The position numbers and the translations under genes are program-made. Below, one piece after another: positions 1 through 5,717 of a stretch of 5,717 bases of DNA. Within the stretch, counting starts at the first letter, position 1, and each line of letters begins with the position of its first letter. Source of the DNA: an uncultured Succinatimonas sp. (GTDB lineage Bacteria; Pseudomonadota; Gammaproteobacteria; Enterobacterales; Succinivibrionaceae); NCBI GenBank assembly GCA_937880335.1, contig CALFLJ010000257.1, positions 1 through 5,717 on the forward strand. Reading direction: 5' to 3'. Below the pieces are notes generated by a model, which worked only from the letters and a program-made list of their open reading frames with translations, was not told where the DNA came from and made no database searches.

Positions 1-1
1 A

Positions 2-1654
2 ACAGCTTTTACTCATTATTTTAAAGATGAAAGCCATAATCTTTTGCCTAAATTTCTATCTTTTGAAAACGGTGAAAGAGAACTTACAAATTATTTTCAT
101 ATTGCAGAGATTATTCAAAAATCTCATACCAAAATTCATGGACCTACAGCACAGTTACGTCATTTTAGAGAAATTATTGAAGATGAGATACCTACATCTC
201 AGGCCTCATCATTAACCCAAAAACGACTTGAGTCTGAGAACTTACAAATACGTGTTTATACCATTCATAAATCTAAGGGCTTAGAATTTCCTTTAGTTTT
301 TATGCCGTTTTTATGGGGAAATAAAAAGTATGATGCGGATATGCCATGTGTTTACTATGATAAATACAATAAAAGAATGGCATACAGCTTTGATAAGTCC
401 ATTGAAGAAAATGTAAAAGAAGCATTAAGACAGGAGTCGGTACGACTTTTATATGTAGCGTTAACAAGAGCTTCTGCAGCAAACTTCTTATATATTGGCC
501 AGAAGAGTGATTTAAAAGGAGATAATAGTGCTTTAACTACTCTTTTAGGTGATCCCAAAGGAGGGGTAATTGATGCTCTTATCTCCCTTAAATATGAAAA
601 AGATGGTAAGGAAATCCCATTATTCCGTGAGGTTATAAAAGATCTTAGCCTAAAGAGCTATGAACAAAATTCAGATAAATTAGATGAGAGTAAATATGAG
701 GTATCTAGCTTATTTGAGAAAATTAAATATAACTTCGTCATTTCATCTTATTCTGATATTGTTTCAGGTCTTTATGGCAGCTCTGAAAATCAGTTAAATG
801 AAAATGAAAACATTTACGATAGCGAAAATGATACTGATAAACGTTTTATTTTCCCTAAAGGTGCTTCTGCTGGTACATTTCTTCATGAGATGATGCAATA
901 TCTAGCTTTTGAAAATAGTCTTGATGATAACTATCGCCTGAATTTTGTAAAAGAGCGTCTTGAAGGTGACTTTTTAGGTGTAAGTAAGCAATGGGAACTA
1001 AGCTTTAAAGATGATCCCAATCTTTTAGATCTACAGTCTGAAAACCTTTCCTTATGGTTATTAAATATAGTAAAAGCTAATTTGGGGAAGGCATTAAATT
1101 TAAACGAGGATTTTTATCTAAGTTCACTTAAAAAAGGGGAATATATTCCTGAAATGGAATTTTTAATTCCTATAAATTCGGCACATACCTATGATGATCT
1201 CAATAATCTGTGTATTGAAAATGCAGCGCTAGAGGGAATTTCTACACAAGATATGACTTTAGATGCAAACAAAAAAAATACCCCCTTATATGGATTTATT
1301 AAAGGATCTATAGATTTAGTGTTCTGTCATAAGGACAAATTCTATGTAGTTGATTATAAATCCAATTATCTAGGAAATGATGCTATGTTCTATACCCGTG
1401 ACGCAATTGGACAAAATGTTTTTGGCCATGACCATCGTTACGACATGCAATATATGCTCTACTCTGTAGCTTTACAAAAGTTTCTAAAATCCCGTTTAGG
1501 AGATGAATATCAGTACGATAAACACTTTGGAGGTGTTTTATATTTATATCTAAGAGGATTATATGAAGATGGTCCTAAGGGAAATTACGGAATATTTGCA
1601 ACAAGACCTTACGAACAAACTATTTTAGATTTTGAAAAAATTATGGAGGACTGA
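2..1654 (+). CDS. recB: RecB, exodeoxyribonuclease V beta subunit, C-terminal part (5' end outside window)
   Basis: RecB is the 3'-5' helicase and sole nuclease subunit of RecBCD, which unwinds and resects double-strand breaks and loads RecA. The frame is open to the left edge, so the TTG at 44 is not a real start. About 550 codons are visible, against roughly 1180 residues for E. coli RecB. Two SF1 helicase motifs are present: motif V (IHKSKGLEF, 263-289) and motif VI (RLLYVALTRA, 443-472). The complete RecB-family nuclease domain follows. It has GTFLHEMMQ with the metal-binding His codon at 884-886, GSIDLVF with Asp at 1313-1315, VVDYKSN with Asp at 1352-1354 and Lys at 1358-1360, and YDMQYMLY near 1439-1462. 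These match the E. coli His956/Asp1067/Asp1080/Lys1082 set, so the nuclease should be active. HFGGVLYLYLRGL near the end is also typical of RecB. The Walker A and other N-terminal motifs lie outside the window. The stop codon overlaps the recD start. Identification is firm. Confidence 0.96.
   Translation, partial: TAFTHYFKDESHNLLPKFLSFENGERELTNYFHIAEIIQKSHTKIHGPTAQLRHFREIIEDEIPTSQASSLTQKRLESENLQIRVYTIHKSKGLEFPLVFMPFLWGNKKYDADMPCVYYDKYNKRMAYSFDKSIEENVKEALRQESVRLLYVALTRASAANFLYIGQKSDLKGDNSALTTLLGDPKGGVIDALISLKYEKDGKEIPLFREVIKDLSLKSYEQNSDKLDESKYEVSSLFEKIKYNFVISSYSDIVSGLYGSSENQLNENENIYDSENDTDKRFIFPKGASAGTFLHEMMQYLAFENSLDDNYRLNFVKERLEGDFLGVSKQWELSFKDDPNLLDLQSENLSLWLLNIVKANLGKALNLNEDFYLSSLKKGEYIPEMEFLIPINSAHTYDDLNNLCIENAALEGISTQDMTLDANKKNTPLYGFIKGSIDLVFCHKDKFYVVDYKSNYLGNDAMFYTRDAIGQNVFGHDHRYDMQYMLYSVALQKFLKSRLGDEYQYDKHFGGVLYLYLRGLYEDGPKGNYGIFATRPYEQTILDFEKIMED
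1645..1650 (+). promoter_or_regulatory. Ribosome binding site of recD, inside the recB 3' end
   Basis: GGAGGA lies three bases before the recD ATG at 1654 and inside the last codons of recB. The spacing is short. With the TGATG stop/start overlap (TGA 1652-1654, ATG 1654-1656), it suggests that recD is translated mainly by ribosomes finishing recB. It also supports 1654 as the recD start. Confidence 0.7.
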
Positions 1655-3747
1655 TGAACAATAATCTAACCTTAATAGAGTCCTCAGATAATGTAAGCCT
1701 TGTCTCTAATTTATCTAAGGCATTAGCAAGACGCCTGGCAAAAACTGATTTTGCCGCTTTAATTGTCGTAATGCTAAACTTTCGTTTAGAGTCTTGTAGA
1801 GATGTTTGCCTTAATCTTGACGAAAAAATTAAAAACGATAAATATGAAATACAGTCATTTCTAGTAAAGATATTCTCCCCTCGTGAGGAGAGAATATCTA
1901 AGAGAGATAATACTGATTTTATTGAAAAATGCAGCTCTATTTTATGTGAGGCTGCAGGCTCACTTAAAAGTTTTACCCTTGACAAGATTATTGAAAAAAA
2001 TAAAAAAGATTTTTTAGAAAATCTTACATATGCCTCAAGACTTGAGGAAAAACCTTTAGTTTTTGATGATAAATTAAAGCGTTTATATTTTTATCGCTAC
2101 TTTAAATATGAGCATGATTGCTCAGATTATATTAAGACCTCAATAAGCCTTGAAAATCAGGATCAAAATACCTTAGATGAGGAACTTAATCTTCTGTTTG
2201 ATGGTGCACAAGATAATCCTAATTATCAAAAAATTGCAGTAAAACAGGCTTTTTTAAACAGAGTAGCTGTAATTTCAGGAGGTCCTGGTACAGGAAAAAC
2301 TACCACTGTAACAAAGCTTTTAATTATGCTTTTATCGCATAATCCAAATTTACGTTTAGCTCTAACTGCTCCAACAGGTAAGGCTGCTGCAAGACTTAAA
2401 GAATCTATTGACTCTCAAAAGAATAATCCTTCGTCAGAGTTTAAAAACAGTCTTGATTTGTTACTAAAGAAAAACTCATCTCCTGTAAAAACAGCTACAG
2501 AACTTTTAGATTTAATTCCTTCAGAAACAATGACCATTCATCGTCTTTTAGGAGTAATACCTCATCAGGTAAAGCTTAAATTCAACCGGGAAAATAAGTT
2601 GCCTTACGATGTACTTTTAATTGATGAAGTGTCAATGTTAGATCTAGCTTTATTTGCTCATGTCTGTGCAGCTATGCCAGATAGGAGCCGTCTTATCTTA
2701 CTTGGGGACAGAAACCAGTTAAGCTCAGTTGAGGCCGGAGCTGTTTTGTCAGAGATATGCACTTTTGCAAATGAGAAATTCCCCCTTCCTGACAAATTAA
2801 CTAATGATACAAAGCTTAAGACTTTTTTTATTGAGCTTCAGAAAGGTTATAGATGTAACGAAGAGATTTCATCTTTAGCATCTTTAATAAACTCAAGAAA
2901 CTTCCTAAAAAAATACAATGATATTGTGCTTAAAAAAGCTGAAACCATGCGTGAATATCCCTTAATTGCAAGCTTATTTAATGAAAAAGAACCTGTATGC
3001 TATAGCAAAAATAAGGATATAACCTTCTATAAAGACGATAAGTATTTATTACCTAAAAATAATTCCTTAAGTTTTATTGTAGAAAAAAGTCTTTGTGATA
3101 ATAAAGATGAATGTCAAAGCTTTTATGCATTTGTAAATTTTTTAAAAGAAAAAACCTGTAACGGTAAAACAGGCCTTAAATACTTGGATGTAAAAGAAGC
3201 ATTTAAGCATCTAAAAAAATATCGTATTCTATGTTCAAACCGTAATGGCATATTAGGACAGGAAACCTTAAATAAGGTTATATCAGAAAATGTCTATAGA
3301 ATGATTTACGAGGAAAATAAAAGCCCAAGTAAAACTTTTTTTGTCGGCAGAGTTGTAATGATAACAAAGAATAATCAGGCCTTAAGATTATCAAATGGTG
3401 ACGTAGGTTTTTGTGCTTTAGATGAAAATGAAAATTTGAGGGTCTTTTTTGAGGATTCAACTGCCCCTTACGGATATCGTACCGTAAATCCTTTGTTCTT
3501 AAATGAATGTGAGGACGGTTATGCTATGACAATTCATAAATCTCAAGGTAGTGAATACCATACAGTTGCATTAGCTATTGCCATTGAGAAAAACCCTGTC
3601 TTAACTAAAGAGCTTGTTTACACCGGTATAACAAGAGCTCGAGAAAAAGTTTTAATTTTCTCTAAAGGTTATATTTTCAAAGAGGCGTGTTCTGATGCTA
3701 TAAAACGAACCGGAGGTTTAAATCTTAGGTTAAGAGAAGAATTATAA
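1654..3747 (+). CDS. recD: RecD, exodeoxyribonuclease V alpha subunit (5'-3' helicase)
   Basis: RecD is the 5'-3' SF1B helicase of RecBCD. It drives fast translocation and is needed for nuclease activity and Chi control. Motifs seen in order: Walker A GGPGTGKTT (residues 209-217, Lys215), APTGKAA, TMTIHRLLG, Walker B LLIDEVSMLD (Asp324-Glu325), motif III GDRNQL (351-356), motif IV GYRC (398-401, Arg400), motif V YAMTIHKSQGSE (from about 623) and motif VI TGITRARE (657-664). All key ATPase residues are intact. The N-terminal 200 residues would form the RecC-contacting domain and are poorly conserved. At 697 residues it is clearly longer than E. coli RecD (608). The extra length is spread over the N-terminus (Walker lysine at 215 against about 177), the stretch between motifs I and II, and a lysine-rich stretch after motif IV (roughly 420-510). 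The start is fixed by the GGAGGA site and the one-base overlap with recB. RecD2-type helicases share the motifs, but the position behind recB makes RecD secure. Confidence 0.96.
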   Translation: MNNNLTLIESSDNVSLVSNLSKALARRLAKTDFAALIVVMLNFRLESCRDVCLNLDEKIKNDKYEIQSFLVKIFSPREERISKRDNTDFIEKCSSILCEAAGSLKSFTLDKIIEKNKKDFLENLTYASRLEEKPLVFDDKLKRLYFYRYFKYEHDCSDYIKTSISLENQDQNTLDEELNLLFDGAQDNPNYQKIAVKQAFLNRVAVISGGPGTGKTTTVTKLLIMLLSHNPNLRLALTAPTGKAAARLKESIDSQKNNPSSEFKNSLDLLLKKNSSPVKTATELLDLIPSETMTIHRLLGVIPHQVKLKFNRENKLPYDVLLIDEVSMLDLALFAHVCAAMPDRSRLILLGDRNQLSSVEAGAVLSEICTFANEKFPLPDKLTNDTKLKTFFIELQKGYRCNEEISSLASLINSRNFLKKYNDIVLKKAETMREYPLIASLFNEKEPVCYSKNKDITFYKDDKYLLPKNNSLSFIVEKSLCDNKDECQSFYAFVNFLKEKTCNGKTGLKYLDVKEAFKHLKKYRILCSNRNGILGQETLNKVISENVYRMIYEENKSPSKTFFVGRVVMITKNNQALRLSNGDVGFCALDENENLRVFFEDSTAPYGYRTVNPLFLNECEDGYAMTIHKSQGSEYHTVALAIAIEKNPVLTKELVYTGITRAREKVLIFSKGYIFKEACSDAIKRTGGLNLRLREEL
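1868..1899 (+). repeat. Inverted repeat (hairpin) inside recD
   Basis: AGATATTCTC (1868-1877) and its exact complement GAGAATATCT (1890-1899) form a 10-bp stem. After one C/A mismatch the stem continues for three pairs (CCT/AGG) around a CGTG loop. There is no T-run after it, so it is not a standard terminator. It encodes residues around 72-82 of RecD, in the non-conserved N-terminal domain. It may be a chance result of the coding sequence, or an mRNA structure within the recBD transcript. Confidence 0.55.
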
Positions 3748-3755
3748 ATACAGTT

Positions 3756-3786
3756 TTGATAGAATTAAAAATAGTTTTTCTAGAAT
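3756..3786 (+). promoter_or_regulatory. Possible promoter for the leuE-like gene
   Basis: In the 66-bp gap after recD, TTGATA (3756-3761) resembles a -35 box and TAGAAT (3781-3786) resembles a -10 box. The spacing is 19 bp, longer than the ideal 17. The stretch is so A+T-rich that such matches arise easily. I see no terminator between recD and this gene, so read-through from recBD is also possible. Confidence 0.3.
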
Positions 3787-3801
3787 TTTTTTCTTAATTT
3801 T

Positions 3802-3808
3802 AGGAGGT
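3802..3808 (+). promoter_or_regulatory. Strong ribosome binding site of the leuE-like gene
   Basis: AGGAGGT is a near-perfect Shine-Dalgarno sequence five bases before the ATG at 3814. It decides the start codon and predicts efficient translation. Confidence 0.85.
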
Positions 3809-3813
3809 AAACT

Positions 3814-4470
3814 ATGCCATTTTACGATATTGGTATTACAAACATTTATGCTTTTATATTAGGTGCCTTCTTAATTGTGATCTGTCCTGGTCCTAATTGT
3901 TTATATGTTTTGTCTACCAGTATACGACATGGTGCAGTAGCTGCTATCCGGGCTATGTTAGCTGTACTTGTTGGGGATGGTTTTTTAATTCTGGCCTCTT
4001 ATCTTGGTATAGCCTCTCTACTAAAAGCAAATCCAGAACTTTTTTATGTTGTCAAAGCCTTAGGTGCATCCTATCTCTGTTATTTAGGATGTAAGCTTAT
4101 TTACTCAACTATAAAGAAAAAAAGCACAAAAGCTTTACATAAAAAAGATGAGGTTAAATCGGAAGATAAAGATGTGAAGTCTTTTAGAACAGCATTACTC
4201 TTAAGTCTAACAAATCCAAAAGCTATTCTCTTTTTTATGGCCTTCTTTGTTCAATTTATTGATAACAGCGCAGGTCATGGTGGTCTTTGCTATCTTATCT
4301 TAGCAACTATTATGCAATTTTTTAGCTTTAGCTTTTTAGTATTTCTAATTGTTAGTGGTAGAGGGTTAGTTAACTTTGTAAAAAAAAGACCTAGTTTAGG
4401 CAAGTTTGGCAATAGACTTACAGGATCTGTTTTCCTTCTTTTTGCAGCTAAACTTATTACTGATTTTTAA
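3814..4470 (+). CDS. leuE: LeuE-like amino acid exporter, LysE/RhtB family
   Basis: This is an inner-membrane efflux protein of the LysE/RhtB family, driven by the proton gradient. It closely resembles E. coli LeuE (YeaS), which exports leucine and some other neutral amino acids. Its 218 residues compare with 212 for LeuE. The family signature PGPN is at 25-28, after a hydrophobic first segment, and is followed by LYVLSTSIRHG (30-40) and GD at 54-55. ALGASYLCYLGCKLIY (82-97) and SLTNPKAILFF (131-141) match LeuE almost residue for residue, as does FFVQFID (144-150). About six membrane segments can be seen (roughly 11-30, 42-62, 76-98, 127-148, 155-178, 198-216). A lysine/aspartate/glutamate-rich loop of about 25 residues (101-125) separates the third and fourth, as is usual in the family. 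There is no nearby amino acid biosynthesis gene or divergent LysR regulator. The substrate is inferred from similarity only and could be another neutral amino acid. Confidence 0.9.
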   Translation: MPFYDIGITNIYAFILGAFLIVICPGPNCLYVLSTSIRHGAVAAIRAMLAVLVGDGFLILASYLGIASLLKANPELFYVVKALGASYLCYLGCKLIYSTIKKKSTKALHKKDEVKSEDKDVKSFRTALLLSLTNPKAILFFMAFFVQFIDNSAGHGGLCYLILATIMQFFSFSFLVFLIVSGRGLVNFVKKRPSLGKFGNRLTGSVFLLFAAKLITDF

Positions 4471-4485
4471 AACTTGAAGTGTCAA

Positions 4486-4523
4486 TGTAAAAAGAGCCTT
4501 ATTATCATAAGGCTCTTTTTACA
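4486..4523. terminator. Strong hairpin terminator, probably bidirectional
   Basis: A perfect 17-bp stem (4486-4502 with 4507-4523) closes on a four-base TATC loop. The core is AGAGCC/GGCTCT, flanked by A5 on the left arm and T5 on the right. It begins 16 bases after the leuE-like stop codon. Because the A and T runs are symmetric, the minus-strand transcript has the same shape, so it can also end the DJ-1 operon arriving from the right. The T-run is inside the stem and is followed by ACAAGAG rather than by more T. Confidence 0.9.
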
Positions 4524-4591
4524 AGAGTATCCTTCCTTTTATGCTCAGTTTTATAAAAGTGAAGCTTCCTGTTGTTTGATGACAATTTACC

Positions 4592-4617
4592 CCATCGTTT
4601 GCAGTGACGATGGTTTT
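4592..4617 (+). terminator. Second hairpin with T-run, weak terminator candidate
   Basis: CCATCGT (4592-4598) and ACGATGG (4607-4613) form a 7-bp stem with an 8-base loop, followed directly by TTTT (4614-4617) on the plus strand. On the minus strand no T-run follows. It could therefore be a back-up for plus-strand read-through past 4523, but it offers little to the DJ-1 gene that ends at 4632. It could also be the 3' end of a short untranslated RNA, for which I see no clear promoter. Confidence 0.4.
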
Positions 4618-4631
4618 ATCTCAATGTAAAG

Positions 4632-5213
4632 TTAAAACTCCCTTATTTTTAATAATTCACTGCGCTTGTGATAAATATGCTCCTCTTGAGCATCAACTCT
4701 CTTCTTATCCTTAAGCAATAAGTTACAACAGTATAAGGTGTAATCAATTACAACACCTAATCCTTTAGATGTTACTAAATTGCCATCCTTAACAATATCT
4801 AAATCCTCATAAATTCCATCTGAAATTTCGTTTTGTAAATTTGATGAGCAGGTGTAATGCCTTCCTTTAAGAAGACCATTTTTTCCTAAAATTCGTGCCG
4901 GTGCTGAGCATTGAGCAAAAATATAACGGCCCTTCTCATCATGGGATTTTATAAAAGAAATAAGCTCTTTATTTTCAGATAGTGAAATTGAGTTACGAGG
5001 TCCGCCTACTAAAACTAAAGCATCAAACTCCTCTTTAAGGACATCTTTTAAGATATTATCAGCTATGATCCTAAGACCAAAATAAGATTTAAGCTCACAG
5101 CTGTCTTTACAGGCTATCAACTTATATTCAATTTCGAAACGACCTAACAAATCTGAAAATGTTGTCATTTCTGCATCTTCAAAGCCATCTGTTACTAAAA
5201 TACCAATTATCAT
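4632..5213 (-). CDS. DJ-1/PfpI-family protein (YajL/DJ-1-like)
   Basis: This is a cytoplasmic single-domain protein of the DJ-1/PfpI superfamily. Its 193 residues compare with 189 in human DJ-1. The family includes YajL/DJ-1 types, linked to oxidative and carbonyl stress, as well as glyoxalases and proteases, so the exact activity cannot be read from sequence. It starts MIIGILVTDGFEDAE, where Glu15 fits the conserved Glu18 of DJ-1. ALVLVGGP (65-72) is the usual strand and glycine turn. AQCSAP (100-105) is the nucleophile elbow with Cys102. GLLKGRHYTCSS (113-124) and NLVTSKGLG (145-153) complete the fold. The family often has a His or Cys then Pro after the second strand, but here it reads Cys122-Ser-Ser. 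Six cysteines (35, 39, 102, 122, 162, 163) are many for this size. The gene starts 3 bp after the stop of the LacI-type gene, with only a weak GAGAAG site upstream, so translation is probably coupled to it. Confidence 0.9.
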   Translation of the reverse strand: MIIGILVTDGFEDAEMTTFSDLLGRFEIEYKLIACKDSCELKSYFGLRIIADNILKDVLKEEFDALVLVGGPRNSISLSENKELISFIKSHDEKGRYIFAQCSAPARILGKNGLLKGRHYTCSSNLQNEISDGIYEDLDIVKDGNLVTSKGLGVVIDYTLYCCNLLLKDKKRVDAQEEHIYHKRSELLKIREF

Positions 5214-5216
5214 TTT

Positions 5217-5717
5217 TTACTTCTCGTTAAGATCTAATACGCTTTCTCTTTCCACAAGATCAACGCTTTGACAAATGCGGAGAGGTTTTAAAATCTCTCC
5301 TTTTGCTGTTTTAAACAGGATATCTAATGCAATAGAGGCCAGCAATCCTCTATCAATATTGGCTGTTGTTAAAGCCGGATTCATCATGGCAGAAATATTG
5401 ATATCATCAATTGCAATCAATGATATTTCCTCTGGTACTTTAATCTTATGTTCATTTAGTTTTGATAAAAGTGAAATTGCAGAGGTGTCGCACAGACAAA
5501 ATACTGCCGTACAATCATCAAAATAATGATTTTCGATAAGGTAATCTACATATAAACTTGTACCAAAATCATACCCTGCCCGTCCCTGCTCAATATCTAA
5601 TATAAAGTTTCTTTGAGGATCAACTTTTTTTGCTATTTTAACTAAATCGATGATATTGGTTTTATAATCAAACTCTATATTATGCATTCGTAAAGCACGC
5701 ATAAAACCCTCAGTTCT
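5217..5717 (-). CDS. LacI/GalR-family transcriptional regulator, C-terminal ligand-binding part (5' end outside window)
   Basis: This is the C-terminal half of a LacI/GalR-type regulator, usually a dimeric repressor that responds to a sugar or related small molecule. The frame is open to the right edge and reads RTEGFMRALRMHNI at its visible start. This fits the R-x-x-GF-x-x-AL segment in the middle of these proteins, so the ATG at 5702 is internal. Later landmarks are TAVFCLCDTSAISLLSKL (family: AVFCANDxxAxG), VPEEISLIAIDDI with the Asp-Asp pair at 5403-5408, NPALTT (LTT at 5364-5372), then an Ala-x-x-Ile-Leu-Phe helix, and a closing LVERESV before the stop. About 166 residues are visible of an expected 330-350. 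The DNA-binding helix-turn-helix and hinge helix are missing from the window, so its operator cannot be inferred. The ligand is unknown. It lies 3 bp upstream of the DJ-1/PfpI gene in the same operon. Confidence 0.9.
   Translation of the reverse strand, partial: RTEGFMRALRMHNIEFDYKTNIIDLVKIAKKVDPQRNFILDIEQGRAGYDFGTSLYVDYLIENHYFDDCTAVFCLCDTSAISLLSKLNEHKIKVPEEISLIAIDDINISAMMNPALTTANIDRGLLASIALDILFKTAKGEILKPLRICQSVDLVERESVLDLNEK

Noticed and set aside
27..215. A 62-residue plus-strand frame starting at ATG 27.
   Set aside because: It overlaps recB in another frame, and the recB frame is confirmed by helicase and nuclease motifs.
1930..1956. Inverted repeat TGCAGC/GCTGCA in recD.
   Set aside because: The stem is only 6 bp with a 15-base loop and has no signal around it, so it is within chance for this length of sequence.
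1641..1985. A 114-residue minus-strand frame opposite the start of recD.
   Set aside because: It is antisense to recD, has no family features, and recD is supported along its whole length by start signals and motifs.
4541..4629. Two tiny overlapping plus-strand reading frames (ATG 4541 to TGA 4579, then ATG 4579 to TAA 4629) joined by a TGATG overlap, coding 12 and 16 residues.
   Set aside because: Neither has a ribosome binding site, the encoded peptides have no recognisable character, and the second frame runs through the hairpin at 4592-4613. Chance is the simplest explanation.
5275..5526. An 83-residue plus-strand frame opposite the LacI-type gene.
   Set aside because: The minus-strand frame carries clear LacI/GalR motifs, so the plus-strand frame is its shadow.
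1..5717. Possible mobile element, CRISPR array, phage defence cassette or tRNA.
   Set aside because: There are no transposase or integrase genes, terminal inverted repeats, regularly spaced repeats or tRNA-like cloverleaf. The gene content is housekeeping plus one regulator operon.

Overview
The window is an AT-rich piece of bacterial chromosome carrying ordinary housekeeping genes. There are no tRNA or rRNA genes, CRISPR arrays, transposases or phage genes. A RecBCD-type (not AddAB-type) recombinase and a LeuE-like exporter point to a gammaproteobacterium. The strong A+T bias (frequent TTA, AGA and AAA codons) suggests a low-GC lineage, perhaps an intestinal group such as the Succinivibrionaceae. 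That last step is a guess that the sequence cannot settle.

Layout: positions 2-1654 (+) hold the C-terminal part of recB, cut by the left edge. It contains the last two helicase motifs and the complete nuclease domain. recD (1654-3747, +) follows with a one-base stop/start overlap, so the two subunits are probably translated as a coupled pair. A 66-bp gap with weak promoter-like elements and a strong ribosome binding site leads into a leuE-like LysE/RhtB-family exporter gene (3814-4470, +). This gene ends at a very strong hairpin terminator (4486-4523).

The right-hand part is on the opposite strand. A LacI/GalR-family regulator, entering from the right edge with only its ligand-binding half visible (5717-5217, -), is followed after 3 bp by a DJ-1/PfpI-family gene (5213-4632, -). 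The two units converge on a 161-bp intergenic stretch that holds two hairpins and a 10-bp direct repeat.

Function: RecB and RecD, with RecC (not visible here), would form the double-strand-break repair helicase/nuclease. The exporter is an independent inner-membrane amino acid efflux protein. The regulator and DJ-1 genes look like the end of a separate operon whose promoter and other members lie beyond the right edge. I see no convincing undescribed system. The points most worth a second look are the regulator/DJ-1 pairing, the long RecD with a hairpin inside its gene, and the convergent intergenic region.
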